NCBI GenBank assembly: GCA_025963635.1
Contig: JAOQAK010000040.1
Location: forward strand, 1-44,221
DNA from: Ferruginibacter sp.
GTDB lineage: Bacteria > Bacteroidota > Bacteroidia > Chitinophagales > Chitinophagaceae
DNA length: 44,221 nucleotides
Reading direction: 5' to 3'
A program made the position numbers and the translations under genes. The notes under the pieces are model-generated. The model saw only the letters and a list, made by a program, of their open reading frames with translations, had not been told where the DNA came from and did not search any database. Positions 1-9,700 of the stretch are shown here, in pieces (the first letter of the stretch is position 1; the number at the start of each line of letters is the position of its first letter).

Positions 1-118
1 TTGTGTCCTTTAGATTTGTATTGTCTATTTATTAAAAGATAAGCTACTATTATTACCTTTTCTTTTTTTGTTACTTTTTTTCTTTTTAGAATCCACAATT
101 TTGTGTGAATAACTAACC

Positions 119-187
119 AGCAGCAGAGGCTCATTAACTTTTGTGTCAAGGTTAAATACCTGTTGAGTGATAAAATCCCCTGCTGCT
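119..187 (+). ncRNA. Candidate IS110 bridge RNA stem-loops in the left end
   Basis: Three nested helices can be read directly. AGCAGCAG at 119-126 pairs with CTGCTGCT at 180-187. CTCA at 130-133 pairs with TGAG at 164-167. TTAAC at 134-138 pairs with GTTAA at 151-155. The apical loop is 139-150, with an internal bulge at 156-163. In IS110 elements the non-coding left end is known to give a bridge RNA whose internal loops pair with target and donor DNA. Assigning that role here is inference from position and foldability. Loop bases 141-147 (TTGTGTC) repeat the first seven bases of the window, which could be a donor-loop match or chance. The RNA ends are not determined. Confidence 0.35.
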
Positions 188-296
188 TTTTTCCCTTGGT
201 GTCTAAATAGCAATTAAGGTTTTTATACCTATTATTAAGGACTAAGACGATGGGACAAAATGGTTAGTCATCTTTAAAAAAGAATAAAACGAAATT

Positions 297-1319
297 ATGA
301 AAAAGACGGCGAAATTTTATTTGGGAATGGATGTATCAAAGCTTTGGGTTGATATCGCCGTTGTGTGTGTATTAAACCAATGTAAACAACCGATGGTAAC
401 CGAGCGCTTTGACAATACAGTAGGCGGCATGAAGGTTCTGGGTAAATGGCTGAAGAAGCTTAAGGTAAGTTTTGACGACAACAGTTTACTTGTAATAGAA
501 AATACCGGTGTTTATCACAGGCTGGTATGGGAATATTGCAGCAGCGAAGGACTGCCGCTTTACATAGGTAATGCAACACATATCAAATGGAGTTTTGGTA
601 TAGCCCGGGGGAAGAATGACAAGATAGACAGCCAACGGCTTTGTTCTTATGCCATTAAGAATGCAGATGAGCTAAAAACTACGCCTGTACTCAATGCTGT
701 GTTTCTTAAACTCAAAGATATGATGACAGCCAGGAGCCGGTTACTTGCACAAAAAAACAGTATGAAAGTTTATTTGGGAGAACTGAAATTAACAAACAGC
801 AAAGAGACGCAACTGATCATGGAGCAGGCGCACAAAGCGGCTATGGAAGGAATAAAAGAATCTATTAAAAGTGTAGAAAAACAAATACACCAAATGATAC
901 AACAGGATGAAGCAATTAGTAATAACTATGAGCTACTAATATCAGTACCCGGAATAGGCCACCTGACCGCGGTGTACATTATTTGCTGTACAAATAATTT
1001 TATTTGTAAGATAACAGGCAAGGAACTGGCATCTTATGCCGGAGTAGCACCCTTTGGCAACAGTAGTGGCTCCAGCATTAAAGGACGGGATAAAGTGCAT
1101 AAAATGGCCAATAAAGATTTAAAAAAACTATTTCACATGGGAGCTATATCAGCCATAACACATTACCCTGAATTTAAAGATTATTATGCCCGCAAAGTAA
1201 AGGAAGGGAAACATGAGCAGTCTGTAATTAATGCAGTAAGAAGCAAAATAGCATTAAGGGCCGTAGCGGTAATCAATAACCAGGCAAAGTATGTGGACAA
1301 CTACAAAAAAGCAGCATAA
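297..1319 (+). CDS. IS110-family transposase (DEDD recombinase)
   Basis: This is a 340-aa recombinase of the usual size for IS110 transposases. The N-terminal RuvC-like DEDD domain has its acidic residues visible: D12 (GMDVSK), E68 (VIENTGVYH), D108 and D111 (KNDKIDSQRL). The C-terminal transposase_20 domain starts near residue 213 (ISVPGIG). It contains ASYAGVAPF followed by an SSG motif, where S257 is the likely nucleophilic serine. A helical region at about 145-205 links the two domains. The reading frame is intact, so the copy may be active. The long upstream non-coding region is where this family encodes its guide RNA. Downstream, the LUD gene begins about 200 bases after the stop on the same strand, so the insertion may have separated that operon from earlier genes or its promoter. 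Confidence 0.93.
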   Translation: MKKTAKFYLGMDVSKLWVDIAVVCVLNQCKQPMVTERFDNTVGGMKVLGKWLKKLKVSFDDNSLLVIENTGVYHRLVWEYCSSEGLPLYIGNATHIKWSFGIARGKNDKIDSQRLCSYAIKNADELKTTPVLNAVFLKLKDMMTARSRLLAQKNSMKVYLGELKLTNSKETQLIMEQAHKAAMEGIKESIKSVEKQIHQMIQQDEAISNNYELLISVPGIGHLTAVYIICCTNNFICKITGKELASYAGVAPFGNSSGSSIKGRDKVHKMANKDLKKLFHMGAISAITHYPEFKDYYARKVKEGKHEQSVINAVRSKIALRAVAVINNQAKYVDNYKKAA

Positions 1320-1525
1320 AATACTGCAGAAAAAGGTTTGGTTGTATCATAGCAATCACTCTCTTGTACAGTTACAACAATGAGCAGCAGACGATAAAGA
1401 CACTTTGATCACAATGATGGAAAATTACTTCATCAACTGAATAGGCGCAACAAGCTGTTTTTTCCATAAGAAAACAATGGTATTTGGCAAAAAACAAATA
1501 AAGTAAATAATTAAAAATAGCTTCA

Positions 1526-2137
1526 ATGAATAGCAGGGAAAAAATATTAGAGGCGGTTTTAAAGAACCAGCCCGAACTCACCGGCTTGCCTGATATCACC
1601 ATGTTCAAAGGAGATACGAATGGCGCCGTTCAGAAATACATGGATATCTTCAAAACCATTGGTGGCACATCATTCCTGGTGAATGATATTAACGCGATTA
1701 AAGTGCTGATCAATGATCATTTCGATAATGCCAAAAGAATTGTAACCACATTGACTGAACTAAGCGATCGTTTTGAATTGATCTCCACTAACACCGATCC
1801 CCATGAATATAATGATATTGAACTGGCAATTATAAGCGCTCATTTTGCGGTAGCGGAAAATGGAGCGGTTTGGCTTACAGAAGAGTTGATGGGCCAACGG
1901 ATCATACCTTATATTTGCCAACATCTTGCCGTCGTTGTCGATGCTGAAAACATTCTTCCGACCTTGCATGAAGCGTATGAAAAAATTGGGATAGGAGACT
2001 ACGGTTTTGGTGGATTTATTGGCGGTCCATCCAAAACCGCCGACATTGAACAGGCACTTGTACTGGGCGCTCATGGACCTTTAACAATGACAGTTTTTAT
2101 AATCAATAATACGAACGATTCATCAGTAAATAAATAA
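1526..2137 (+). CDS. LUD-domain protein (LutC/YkgG-like)
   Basis: A 203-aa cytosolic protein resembling LutC-type LUD-domain proteins. Family hallmarks are AENGAVWLTEE (about 110-120), a strand-rich core (HLAVVVDAENIL), and the C-terminal GPSKTADIE...GAHGP motif at about residues 166-185. LUD proteins act in the LutABC lactate-oxidation system and related 2-hydroxyacid oxidation. No LutA or LutB partner is present here. The start ATG follows an A-rich stretch without a clear Shine-Dalgarno site, as is usual in Bacteroidota. Only 11 bases separate its stop from the malate synthase start, so the two are probably co-transcribed. A role in supplying glyoxylate, or in a 2-hydroxyacid dehydrogenase, is inference. 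The IS110 element directly upstream could have removed or displaced partner genes. Confidence 0.8.
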   Translation: MNSREKILEAVLKNQPELTGLPDITMFKGDTNGAVQKYMDIFKTIGGTSFLVNDINAIKVLINDHFDNAKRIVTTLTELSDRFELISTNTDPHEYNDIELAIISAHFAVAENGAVWLTEELMGQRIIPYICQHLAVVVDAENILPTLHEAYEKIGIGDYGFGGFIGGPSKTADIEQALVLGAHGPLTMTVFIINNTNDSSVNK

Positions 2138-2148
2138 CCACTTCGGAT

Positions 2149-4032
2149 ATGGCAAATTCTTTCAGGATCAATGATCATCTTGTCGAAACTTATAAAGATG
2201 TGTATACGCCTGATGTGCTTTCGGCACTTGCTGCACTTACTCATTTCAACAAAGATGTTAAAGCTGCAATGCAATCCCGTATACAAAGAAGGGCTAAACG
2301 CCAGCAACAACACGAGCGAATTACTTTTTTAGATCCCGAAAGTTATATTCCCGGTACAAAGATCAATGTGCAGGATGCCAGGGAGGGGAAATTTGAAGGT
2401 GCAGCTATTCCTGGTGATTTGCAGCGGCAATGGATACAGGGCACCGGGCCTGCGGCAAAGCCAAACGCTACACTCGAAAGCAGCATCCGGAATGTTGCCT
2501 ATGCATTGCTTTCCGGTGCCGACGGGTGGATGTTTGATGGTGAAGATGCACTCGGACAGGTGAATACCATGTCGCTCGACAACCAGCGTAACCTGAAACT
2601 GGCCATCAGTAAAGATCCTTTGTTTTTAAAGGTTGCAGAAGTAGTAGCTGCCGAAATGAACAACTGGTCAACGGCTTTCCTGGGCCGTGCAATTATTACT
2701 GATTGGAAAGGACAATTAAATTTTACCACAAAAATATTCCGTGCCCGTGGCCTTCATCTTGATGACCGCCATATAAGGGACGCAGATGGAGTGGCCATGG
2801 CTGCATCCATCGTTGATATCACACTCTATGTAGTAAACAATTGTATCGAATTAGAAAAAGCCGGTTCATCCATCGTATTGTATTTACCCAAAATTCAAAC
2901 AGCTGGAGAAGCTGCACTATGGAATGCAATGATTAGTGAACTGGAGGCACATCTTGGATTGTCTGCCGGCACCGTTAAAGTGTATGTGCTGGTGGAGCAA
3001 TTGGAAGCCACTCACCAGCTAATGGAAATACGGGCAGCACTGGGAAAACATTTTGTTGGATACAATACCGGCCGTTGGGATTATATCAACAGTGTAGCCG
3101 ATGCAATGGCATGGGATAAACATTTCATCAATCCCGATATAGAAGCGATTACCATGACATACGGCTACATGCGCAATTATGAAAACCGGGTACGCTGCGC
3201 CGTGAATACTCCTGATATCAACGGCAATTATGCATTGTGGCAGGGAGGTATGGAACCGAATATCCCGGTAGGGTCACAGGAAGGTGTAGCCGCCAGTATG
3301 AAGAAGGCAAGTGCCGGCGCTGAACGTGAACAACGGGAGGGAGCCAGCGGAAAATGGGTGGCCCATTGGAAGATGGTAAGTATTGTAAGGCCCGTTTGGG
3401 AAAAGGCAGGCGAAGCAAATCAATTGGGAAGGAAATTCCCAGCGCTTACCTATACAGAGCAGGATGCAGATGGATTGATTTTGATTGAAAAAGCACCTAC
3501 CACCATTCGGGGTGCACGTAATCTTTTGAGTGTTGCATTGCAATACGGAAATGCATTCGGACAAGGGATGCAGGCCGCTGCCCTGAAACCCGCAGATTTT
3601 TTTGGCAATGATGATATTTTATACCTGATGGAAGATATGGCGACAGGTGAAATACGACTGAGCATCCTTTGGGAATGGGTTCATAAAGCAGCGATCATCA
3701 CTGATGATGATATATCATCCCACACTAAAGCAGGGGAAGTATTTTCAACCAGCTTATTTGAAAAACTCCTTGTGGAAGAATATGAGAAATTATTAAATGC
3801 GGGTAACAAAGATGTATTTGATACATCAAAAACTACCACCTTGCCCATATCAAGAGAGATCGTGATTGCTTATATTCATAGCGAATCAAAACTTCCCTGG
3901 TTTATTGACTTGTTAAATATCAACCTGAATAATAGTGATTTGGAAATTGCCAAAAAAAGGATCAACAAGTATATTGAATCATTTAAAAAGGATGGCACCC
4001 GCATTACTGAGAACCTTGATTTTATTTTGTAG
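2149..4032 (+). CDS. aceB: Malate synthase (A-type)
   Basis: Malate synthase condenses glyoxylate with acetyl-CoA to give malate in the glyoxylate cycle. The 627-aa protein is longer than typical A-type enzymes (about 530-550 aa), with extra N-terminal sequence. Recognisable landmarks in order are: DGEDALGQVN (near 127-136), the active-site arginine segment FRARGLHL (near 197-204), VLVEQLEATHQLMEI leading into the signature NTGRWDYI (near 306-313), and MEDMATGEIRLSILWEWVH (near 497-515). This last stretch corresponds to the MEDAAT...VWQWI segment that carries the catalytic aspartate. It probably acts in the cytoplasm. It is translated just behind the LUD protein. No isocitrate lyase is visible in the window, so glyoxylate must come from genes elsewhere or from 2-hydroxyacid (for example glycolate) oxidation. 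An intrinsic terminator follows. Confidence 0.85.
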   Translation: MANSFRINDHLVETYKDVYTPDVLSALAALTHFNKDVKAAMQSRIQRRAKRQQQHERITFLDPESYIPGTKINVQDAREGKFEGAAIPGDLQRQWIQGTGPAAKPNATLESSIRNVAYALLSGADGWMFDGEDALGQVNTMSLDNQRNLKLAISKDPLFLKVAEVVAAEMNNWSTAFLGRAIITDWKGQLNFTTKIFRARGLHLDDRHIRDADGVAMAASIVDITLYVVNNCIELEKAGSSIVLYLPKIQTAGEAALWNAMISELEAHLGLSAGTVKVYVLVEQLEATHQLMEIRAALGKHFVGYNTGRWDYINSVADAMAWDKHFINPDIEAITMTYGYMRNYENRVRCAVNTPDINGNYALWQGGMEPNIPVGSQEGVAASMKKASAGAEREQREGASGKWVAHWKMVSIVRPVWEKAGEANQLGRKFPALTYTEQDADGLILIEKAPTTIRGARNLLSVALQYGNAFGQGMQAAALKPADFFGNDDILYLMEDMATGEIRLSILWEWVHKAAIITDDDISSHTKAGEVFSTSLFEKLLVEEYEKLLNAGNKDVFDTSKTTTLPISREIVIAYIHSESKLPWFIDLLNINLNNSDLEIAKKRINKYIESFKKDGTRITENLDFIL

Positions 4033-4089
4033 GAAATGTAAATTGGAACCTGGCTTATCTGGAGTGCCGACATCCATTTAAATAAAAAT

Positions 4090-4117
4090 CCCTTCCTGTT
4101 TGCGGGAAGGTTTTTTT
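4090..4117 (+). terminator. Intrinsic terminator after malate synthase
   Basis: CCTTCC (4091-4096) pairs with GGAAGG (4105-4110), and seven T residues follow. It lies between the converging malate synthase and SDR genes. On the minus strand the stem is followed by GGATTTTTA, so it may end both transcripts. Confidence 0.8.
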
Positions 4118-4140
4118 ATTTAAATCATGATTAACTACAA

Positions 4141-4890
4141 TTACCTCGCACCACCAGACACGGTGATCTTTTCTCCATTTACCCATTCAGCATCATCTGA
4201 AGCGAGGAATACAGCCACTTTTGCAATGTCGTTTGGCTGGCCGATCCTGCCGAGCGGAGTAGCTGCCACCATCATTTTTTCAAAATCGCTGCCGATGATT
4301 CCTTCTGTGTGAGTGCCTTCTGTTTCCACACCACCAGGTGCAATGGTATTCACCCTGATCTTTTTACTGCCCAATTCTTTTGATAAAGCAATTGCTATGG
4401 TATCAACGGCTCCCTTGGTTGCTGAATATACAACAGAGTTGGCGAGCGGGTTATCGCTTACCACTGAACCGAGATTGATAATGCTGCCGCCGTTGGCACC
4501 AAAGTCAAGTACGGCCTGTTGTGTGGTAAGTAATGTGCCCAATACATTTATGTTGAACTGCCTGTGAAACTCTTCTTCAGTAACTGTTTCCAAAGGTTCA
4601 AATTTAAATACGCCTGCGTTATTCACCAGGATATCGAGTTGCCCGTACGCATCTTTTGTTTCTTTAAATAAGCGTTTTACATCTGCTGCTATGGCAACAC
4701 TTGCCTGCACGGCGATTGCTTTTCCACCATTGGTGACAATTTCATTTACTGTACGGTCTGCGCCTTCTTTGTCAGAAGAATAATTGACCACTACCGATGC
4801 TCCTTCTGTGCCGTAAGCTTTTGCAATACCGGCACCGATTCCTTTTGAAGCACCCGTTACAATGGCTACTTTGTTTTTTAATTTTGACAT
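4141..4890 (-). CDS. SDR-family NAD(P)-dependent oxidoreductase
   Basis: A 249-aa classical short-chain dehydrogenase/reductase. The Rossmann cofactor motif TGASKGIG is at residues 12-19, NNAG at 90-93, the active-site serine near S142, and the YxxxK pair at Y155/K159 (YSATK). The C-terminal LASDDAEWVNGEKITVSGG is typical of 3-oxoacyl-ACP reductase or glucose-1-dehydrogenase-like members. The substrate cannot be read from the sequence. It is the last gene on the strand that carries the efflux cluster, about 240 bases behind the outer-membrane factor. It could be co-transcribed or have its own promoter; none was recognised. Confidence 0.92.
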   Translation of the reverse strand: MSKLKNKVAIVTGASKGIGAGIAKAYGTEGASVVVNYSSDKEGADRTVNEIVTNGGKAIAVQASVAIAADVKRLFKETKDAYGQLDILVNNAGVFKFEPLETVTEEEFHRQFNINVLGTLLTTQQAVLDFGANGGSIINLGSVVSDNPLANSVVYSATKGAVDTIAIALSKELGSKKIRVNTIAPGGVETEGTHTEGIIGSDFEKMMVAATPLGRIGQPNDIAKVAVFLASDDAEWVNGEKITVSGGAR

Positions 4891-4936
4891 GTTTTATTTT
4901 TTTTATGATTGAATATTTCTTTGTTATTTACTTTTA

Positions 4937-5113
4937 TTAGTATGGCTGTACGTTAGGGAATAATGCCAAGGCTGAGTCATACGTCGAATTATCATAAAAT
5001 TCCCATTCGGCAAAATCGCTTTCGGTTGAATTGAAGAGCGTTTCAAAACTTATAATTGAAACGTTGGTAGCTGGTTGTATATCAGCAATTGAATTTGTTT
5101 CCATTATCATCAT
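4937..5113 (-). CDS. Possible small peptide gene (58 aa), unknown
   Basis: An open frame of 58 codons fills most of the gap between the efflux outer-membrane gene and the SDR gene, starting 14 bases after the former stops. Three in-frame ATGs cluster at its start (5113, 5110 and 5104). The peptide is acidic and aromatic, ending in FPNVQPY, with a segment FAEWEFYDNSTYDSA. It has no signal peptide or membrane segment. I do not recognise a family. Position in the operon favours a real gene, but the length and weak ribosome binding site leave it uncertain. Confidence 0.35.
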   Translation of the reverse strand: MMIMETNSIADIQPATNVSIISFETLFNSTESDFAEWEFYDNSTYDSALALFPNVQPY

Positions 5114-5127
5114 TTTTTATTTGAATA

Positions 5128-6537
5128 TTATTGTCCACCACCCAAAGCCCTGTATAAATCCACCACTGCATTTAGCTGGTCCTTTTTAAGAGATGCGAGT
5201 TCCAGTTCTCCCTGTAGTGTGTTGCTCTGTGCGGTGATCACTTCCAGGTAGGTAGCCATGCCATTTTTAAATAAAAGATCTGCATTCGCGATGGCTTGTT
5301 GTAAAGTGCTGATCCTTGTAGCGGCGATGGATTCCTGTTCTTTCAGCTTATTGGTTTTTACAAGGGCGTCGGAGACTTCACCTACAGCCGTTAATACAGA
5401 TTGCCTGAATTGGATGACTGTTTTTTCCCGATCAACTTTAGCCAGTTCGTATTGCGTTTTGAGTTGTTTGCGTTGAAACAATGGTTGGGTGATACCACCA
5501 GTCACTGTTCCAAATAAAGAAGCAGGAATATTGAACCAATTGCTTGCTTTAAAAGCGTTGATACCGCCTGCTGCTGTAATGGTTAGTGAGGGGTACATAT
5601 TCGCTTTCGCGATGCCGGTATTAGCGTTGGCAATATTTAATGCCAATTCATTACTTCTTACATCGGGCCTGTTGCTTAGTAAAGCTGTAGGTACGCCGGC
5701 AGATAAACTATCTGTAAAAACAGTATTGCTGATATCGCCCGTACGTTGAACGGCTGCCGGCAACACACCGGTTAAGATGCTGAGTGCATTTTCCTGTACA
5801 GTGATCTCCTGTTGCAACAAAGGGATTAATTGTACTGCTACCAGGCGTTGTGCTTCTGCCTGTTCCACACCGAGTGCTGTAACCTGTCCTGCCTGGAATT
5901 GCAATTTGATGATGCGGAGGGTACTATCGTTGAGCAACAGGTTTTTGTTGGCAATTTTTAATTGCGCATCCAGCATCAACAGGTTGTAATATCCTTTCGC
6001 AACATTGGCCACGAGGTTGGTTTGTATTGCCTTTTTTGCTTCTGTAGTTTGCAGGTATGCTGCAAGCGCTTTGGCTTTTTGATTCTTTATTTTTCCCCAG
6101 ATATCGGCTTCCCAGGAAAGTACGATGCCAGCGCTGTAATCTTCAATATAGGATTTTTTAAGAAACTGGCTTAAGCTTAAACCATTCAGGCTATTGTCTG
6201 AAGGGCGGTTGATGCTTGCGCCAACCTGTACATTTGCATCAGGCAGATACCCCAGTTTGCTTTGCTTTACTATTAGCTGCGCAGCTTCAATATTCTTTAC
6301 CGCTACCTGCAAATCATAGTTGTTGATTATTGCGCTGTCTACCAGCTTTTGCAGTGCGGCATCTGTAAAGAAAGTTTTCCAATGAATGGCTGCAATACTG
6401 GCTGTGTCCGGGTTGGTCGCATCCCTGTAAGTTGTGGGCAGTGGTGCCGCCGGGGTTGTAATATCCTTTGATACTTTACATGAAGTCAATACAACGAGTG
6501 TGAGTATTGCGATGTAGGTTATTAAATGCTTGTTCAT
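5128..6537 (-). CDS. RND efflux outer-membrane factor lipoprotein (TolC/NodT type)
   Basis: A 469-aa outer-membrane channel subunit of a tripartite efflux pump. The N-terminus is a lipoprotein signal with lipobox LTSC, giving lipidation at C20. The body has two internally related OEP domains rich in Ala/Gln/Leu coiled-coil helices (for example VKNIEAAQLIVKQSKLGY and the equivalent second half), and a NodT-like SNRPDVRSNELAL motif near residue 290. It sits behind the RND pump on the same strand, so it should be the exit duct for that pump. The 215-bp gap to the pump gene contains a small palindrome just before its start codon. Confidence 0.93.
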   Translation of the reverse strand: MNKHLITYIAILTLVVLTSCKVSKDITTPAAPLPTTYRDATNPDTASIAAIHWKTFFTDAALQKLVDSAIINNYDLQVAVKNIEAAQLIVKQSKLGYLPDANVQVGASINRPSDNSLNGLSLSQFLKKSYIEDYSAGIVLSWEADIWGKIKNQKAKALAAYLQTTEAKKAIQTNLVANVAKGYYNLLMLDAQLKIANKNLLLNDSTLRIIKLQFQAGQVTALGVEQAEAQRLVAVQLIPLLQQEITVQENALSILTGVLPAAVQRTGDISNTVFTDSLSAGVPTALLSNRPDVRSNELALNIANANTGIAKANMYPSLTITAAGGINAFKASNWFNIPASLFGTVTGGITQPLFQRKQLKTQYELAKVDREKTVIQFRQSVLTAVGEVSDALVKTNKLKEQESIAATRISTLQQAIANADLLFKNGMATYLEVITAQSNTLQGELELASLKKDQLNAVVDLYRALGGGQ

Positions 6538-6552
6538 AATGCTTATGTTTTT

Positions 6553-6569
6553 CTGCTGCCTGGCAGCAG
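6553..6569. repeat. 8-bp palindrome upstream of the outer-membrane factor start
   Basis: CTGCTGCC, one base, then GGCAGCAG forms a perfect inverted repeat whose near edge is 16 bases before the minus-strand ATG at 6537. In the mRNA it would be a GC-rich hairpin in the leader. It may affect translation or RNA processing between the pump and channel cistrons. The rest of the 6538-6752 gap shows nothing recognisable. Confidence 0.4.
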
Positions 6570-6752
6570 ATGATTGGTTGTTTTGTTTTGCTGAAGGCGC
6601 TCAATGTTTCGTAGTGCAAAACACAATTAAAGTTCATCAATGGTATTTGGTACAAGGGAGTGACACAACGATGATGCTGGTAGCACTACTGTTTGTCCAC
6701 AAAAGAACTTTGTTCAATTTCTGTTTTGCCAATTGACCATTGCCATTGCTCA

Positions 6753-9700
6753 TCACGCAATTGCCGGTGTTAATGATTCATTGGTTAGCTCATCTGTTGC
6801 TGGCTTTGATTTAGCGACTACCCTTTCCTGTAAGGATTGGAATACCACGAACAATACCGGGATAATGAAGATGCCCAACAATACGCCTGTCAGCATACCG
6901 CCGACTGCACCTGTGCCTATTGAACGGTTACCCATAGCCGATGCGCCGGTTGCAGTTACTAACGGTATCAAACCAGCGATGAACGCAAAGGAGGTCATTA
7001 GTATCGGGCGTAAACGCAACCTGGCCGCTTCAATGGCACTGTCTATGATGGTGAAGCCCAGCTTTCTTCTTTGCACTGCATACTCAACGATCAGGATGGC
7101 ATTTTTTGCCAGCAAACCAATCAGCATGATCAATCCTACCTGTACATAAATATTGTTTTCTATGCCGGCGATATTGATGAAGGCAAACACACCTAGTAAA
7201 CCAGTTGGTACGGATAGTATCACCGCCAGCGGGAGGATATAACTTTCATATTGTGCTGCAAGTAAAAAGTAGACAAACACCAGCGACATCACGAATATCC
7301 AGGTGGTTTGTGAACCTGACTGTTGCTCTTCTCTTGTAAGTCCGCTCCATTCGTATGCATATCCACGGGGCAGATAACTGTCCGCTACTTCTTTTACGGC
7401 TTTCAACGCTTCGCCTGAACTGTAGCCTGGTTTAGGGATACCATTGATCGTTACTGCATTGAACAAATTGTTTCTTGTCACGGTTTCCGGACCATATACT
7501 TTCTCAAGTGAGATCAGTGTTTTTACCGGTATCATCTGTCCCGTATTGTTTTTGACATTCACTGCATTCAAGGTTTCCGGATCAACCCGATATTCAATAT
7601 CCGACTGCATGATCACTTTATACTGTTTGCCAAAGCGGTTGAAATCGGACGCCTGGTAACTACCATAATACACCTGCAAGGTTTGCAATAATTCGCTGAT
7701 GGAAACACCTAGCTGTTTTGCCTTGCCTTCATCCACATTTACTTTGTATTGCGGGTTGCCGGTATTGAAAGTGGTGAAAGCATATGCTATTTCTTTGCGT
7801 TTCATTAACTCGCCGATAAAGCCGTAAGCTGTGCTGCTAAGGTTTTCCAGCTTACCACCAGCCCTATCTTGCAGCAGTAATTCAAAACCATTGGTGTTTC
7901 CAAAACCCTGCACCGTTGGTAATGTGAAGGTGAACAAATCGGCGGCGGAGATAACTGAAAGCTTTTGATTTACTTCGCCAAGAATCTTGTTGATGTCTTC
8001 CGTTTTTCCTCTTGTGCCGGGTTTCTTCAGTTTTACAAAAGCCAAAGCACTGATGGGGCTTGTTGCGTTGGTAATAATGTTCATGCCCGCAACACTATAA
8101 GATTTTTCTACTGCTTCCACGGTGGCAATAATGCTGTCTACTCTTTCAACTACTTTTTTGGTCCGTTCCAAAGAAGCACCTGCGGGCATGTTCAGCGAAT
8201 ACAGGAAAATGCTCTGGTCTTCCGTTGGGATAAATCCCGTTGGCGTTTGTTTTACCAACACCACTGTACTGATGGTGATGATAACCAGGCCCGTCAATGC
8301 AATCCATTTTGTCTTCACCAAAAATTTCAGGCTATTGCTGTAGCGGTTGGTAATATTGTTAAAGCCTGCATTAAAAGCGCCAAAGAATCTTCCTTTAAAG
8401 CCACTTGGTTTTTCGCCTGCCTTGTGATTGTTTCTTAAAAACAGTGCTGCCAAAGCCGGACTTAATGTCAACGCATTTAAAGCTGATATGAGTATGGCTA
8501 TGCCGAGCGTAAATCCAAACTGTTTATAAAAGATCCCGGCTGGTCCCTGCATAAAACCAACGGGCACAAATACTGCGGCCATTACCATCGTAATAGAAAT
8601 GATAGCGCCGGATATTTCTCCCATGCTTTTGATGGTGGCTGCACTTGCGGGTAAATGTTCGGTTTCCATTTTTGTATGTACTGCTTCCACAACTACTATC
8701 GCATCATCCACCACAATACCGATTGCCAATATCAATGCAAACAAGGTAAGCAGGTTGATGGTAAAACCAAACAACTGCATGAAGAAGAATGTACCGAGGA
8801 TGGCTACCGGCACTGCGATTGCGGGGATCAAGGTAGACCGTAAATCCTGTAGGAAAATGAACACTACTATGAAAACCAGGATGAATGCTTCTATCAATGT
8901 GCGTTGTACTTTTTCGATCGATGCATCGAGGAATTCTTTGGAAGAATAGGGCACAAATGTTTTTATGCCTTTGGGCAATGATTTGTTCACTCCTTCCATG
9001 ATCTTGTTTACTTCGGTAAGGATATCGTTGGCATTGGAACCTGCAGTCTGGTAGATCAATATACCTGTTGAAGGGCCTTTATCTACCTCAGCATCTGCAG
9101 TATAACTGAAGGAGCCAAACTCAACACGGGCAATATCCCTTAGCCTTATCGTTGAGCCGCCATTGTTACTTTTAAGAATGATGTTTTCATAATCACCGTT
9201 ACTGCTCAGTTTGCCTTTGTATTTGATCACATACTCAAAGGATTCTTTGCTGCCTTCACCAAATTTGCCGGGCGCAGCTTCCAGGTTTTGTTCCTTAATG
9301 GCTGCCAATACTTCCTGTGCGGATAAATTATAAGCAGCTAACCTGTCTGGTTTCAACCAGATGCGCATGGCATAATCTTTTGATCCAAAGATGGTGGCTT
9401 GTCCTACGCCATGGACCCTTTGTATTTCAGGTACAATATTTATCTTGGCATAGTTCTGCAAAAAAGCTTCATTGTAAGCAGTATCCTTACTGTAAAGGGC
9501 GATGGCCATGATGATGCTGTTCTGTTGCTTTTGGGTGGTAAGACCAGCCTGCAATACCTCCGCCGGTATTAAGCTGTTGGCTTTGGCCACACGGTTTTGA
9601 ACGTTTACGGAAGCGATGTCAGGATCTGTGCCTGACTTAAAAAACACACTTAGTGTCATAGTACCATCGTTGTTCGAATTGGAGGTCATGTAAGTCATGT

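Larger units (their letters stand above)
1..1525 (+). mobile_element. IS110-family insertion sequence, ends not resolved
   Basis: The transposase at 297-1319 defines the element. IS110 elements normally lack terminal inverted repeats and make no clear target duplication, so the ends cannot be read from one copy. The limits given run from the window edge to the next gene and are outer bounds. The long non-coding stretch lies upstream of the transposase (296 bases), as in the IS110 subgroup; the IS1111 subgroup has it downstream. The downstream non-coding part is about 206 bases. The left end may lie outside the window. Confidence 0.55.

Noticed and set aside
25..213. Minus-strand 62-codon ORF in the IS110 left end
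   Set aside because: Lysine/serine-rich low-complexity product from an A/T-rich non-coding end that is better explained as the guide-RNA region.
8599..8949. Plus-strand ORFs inside the RND pump, peptidase and SusC genes
   Set aside because: They are antisense or out-of-frame shadows of strongly supported genes and have biased, non-protein-like composition.
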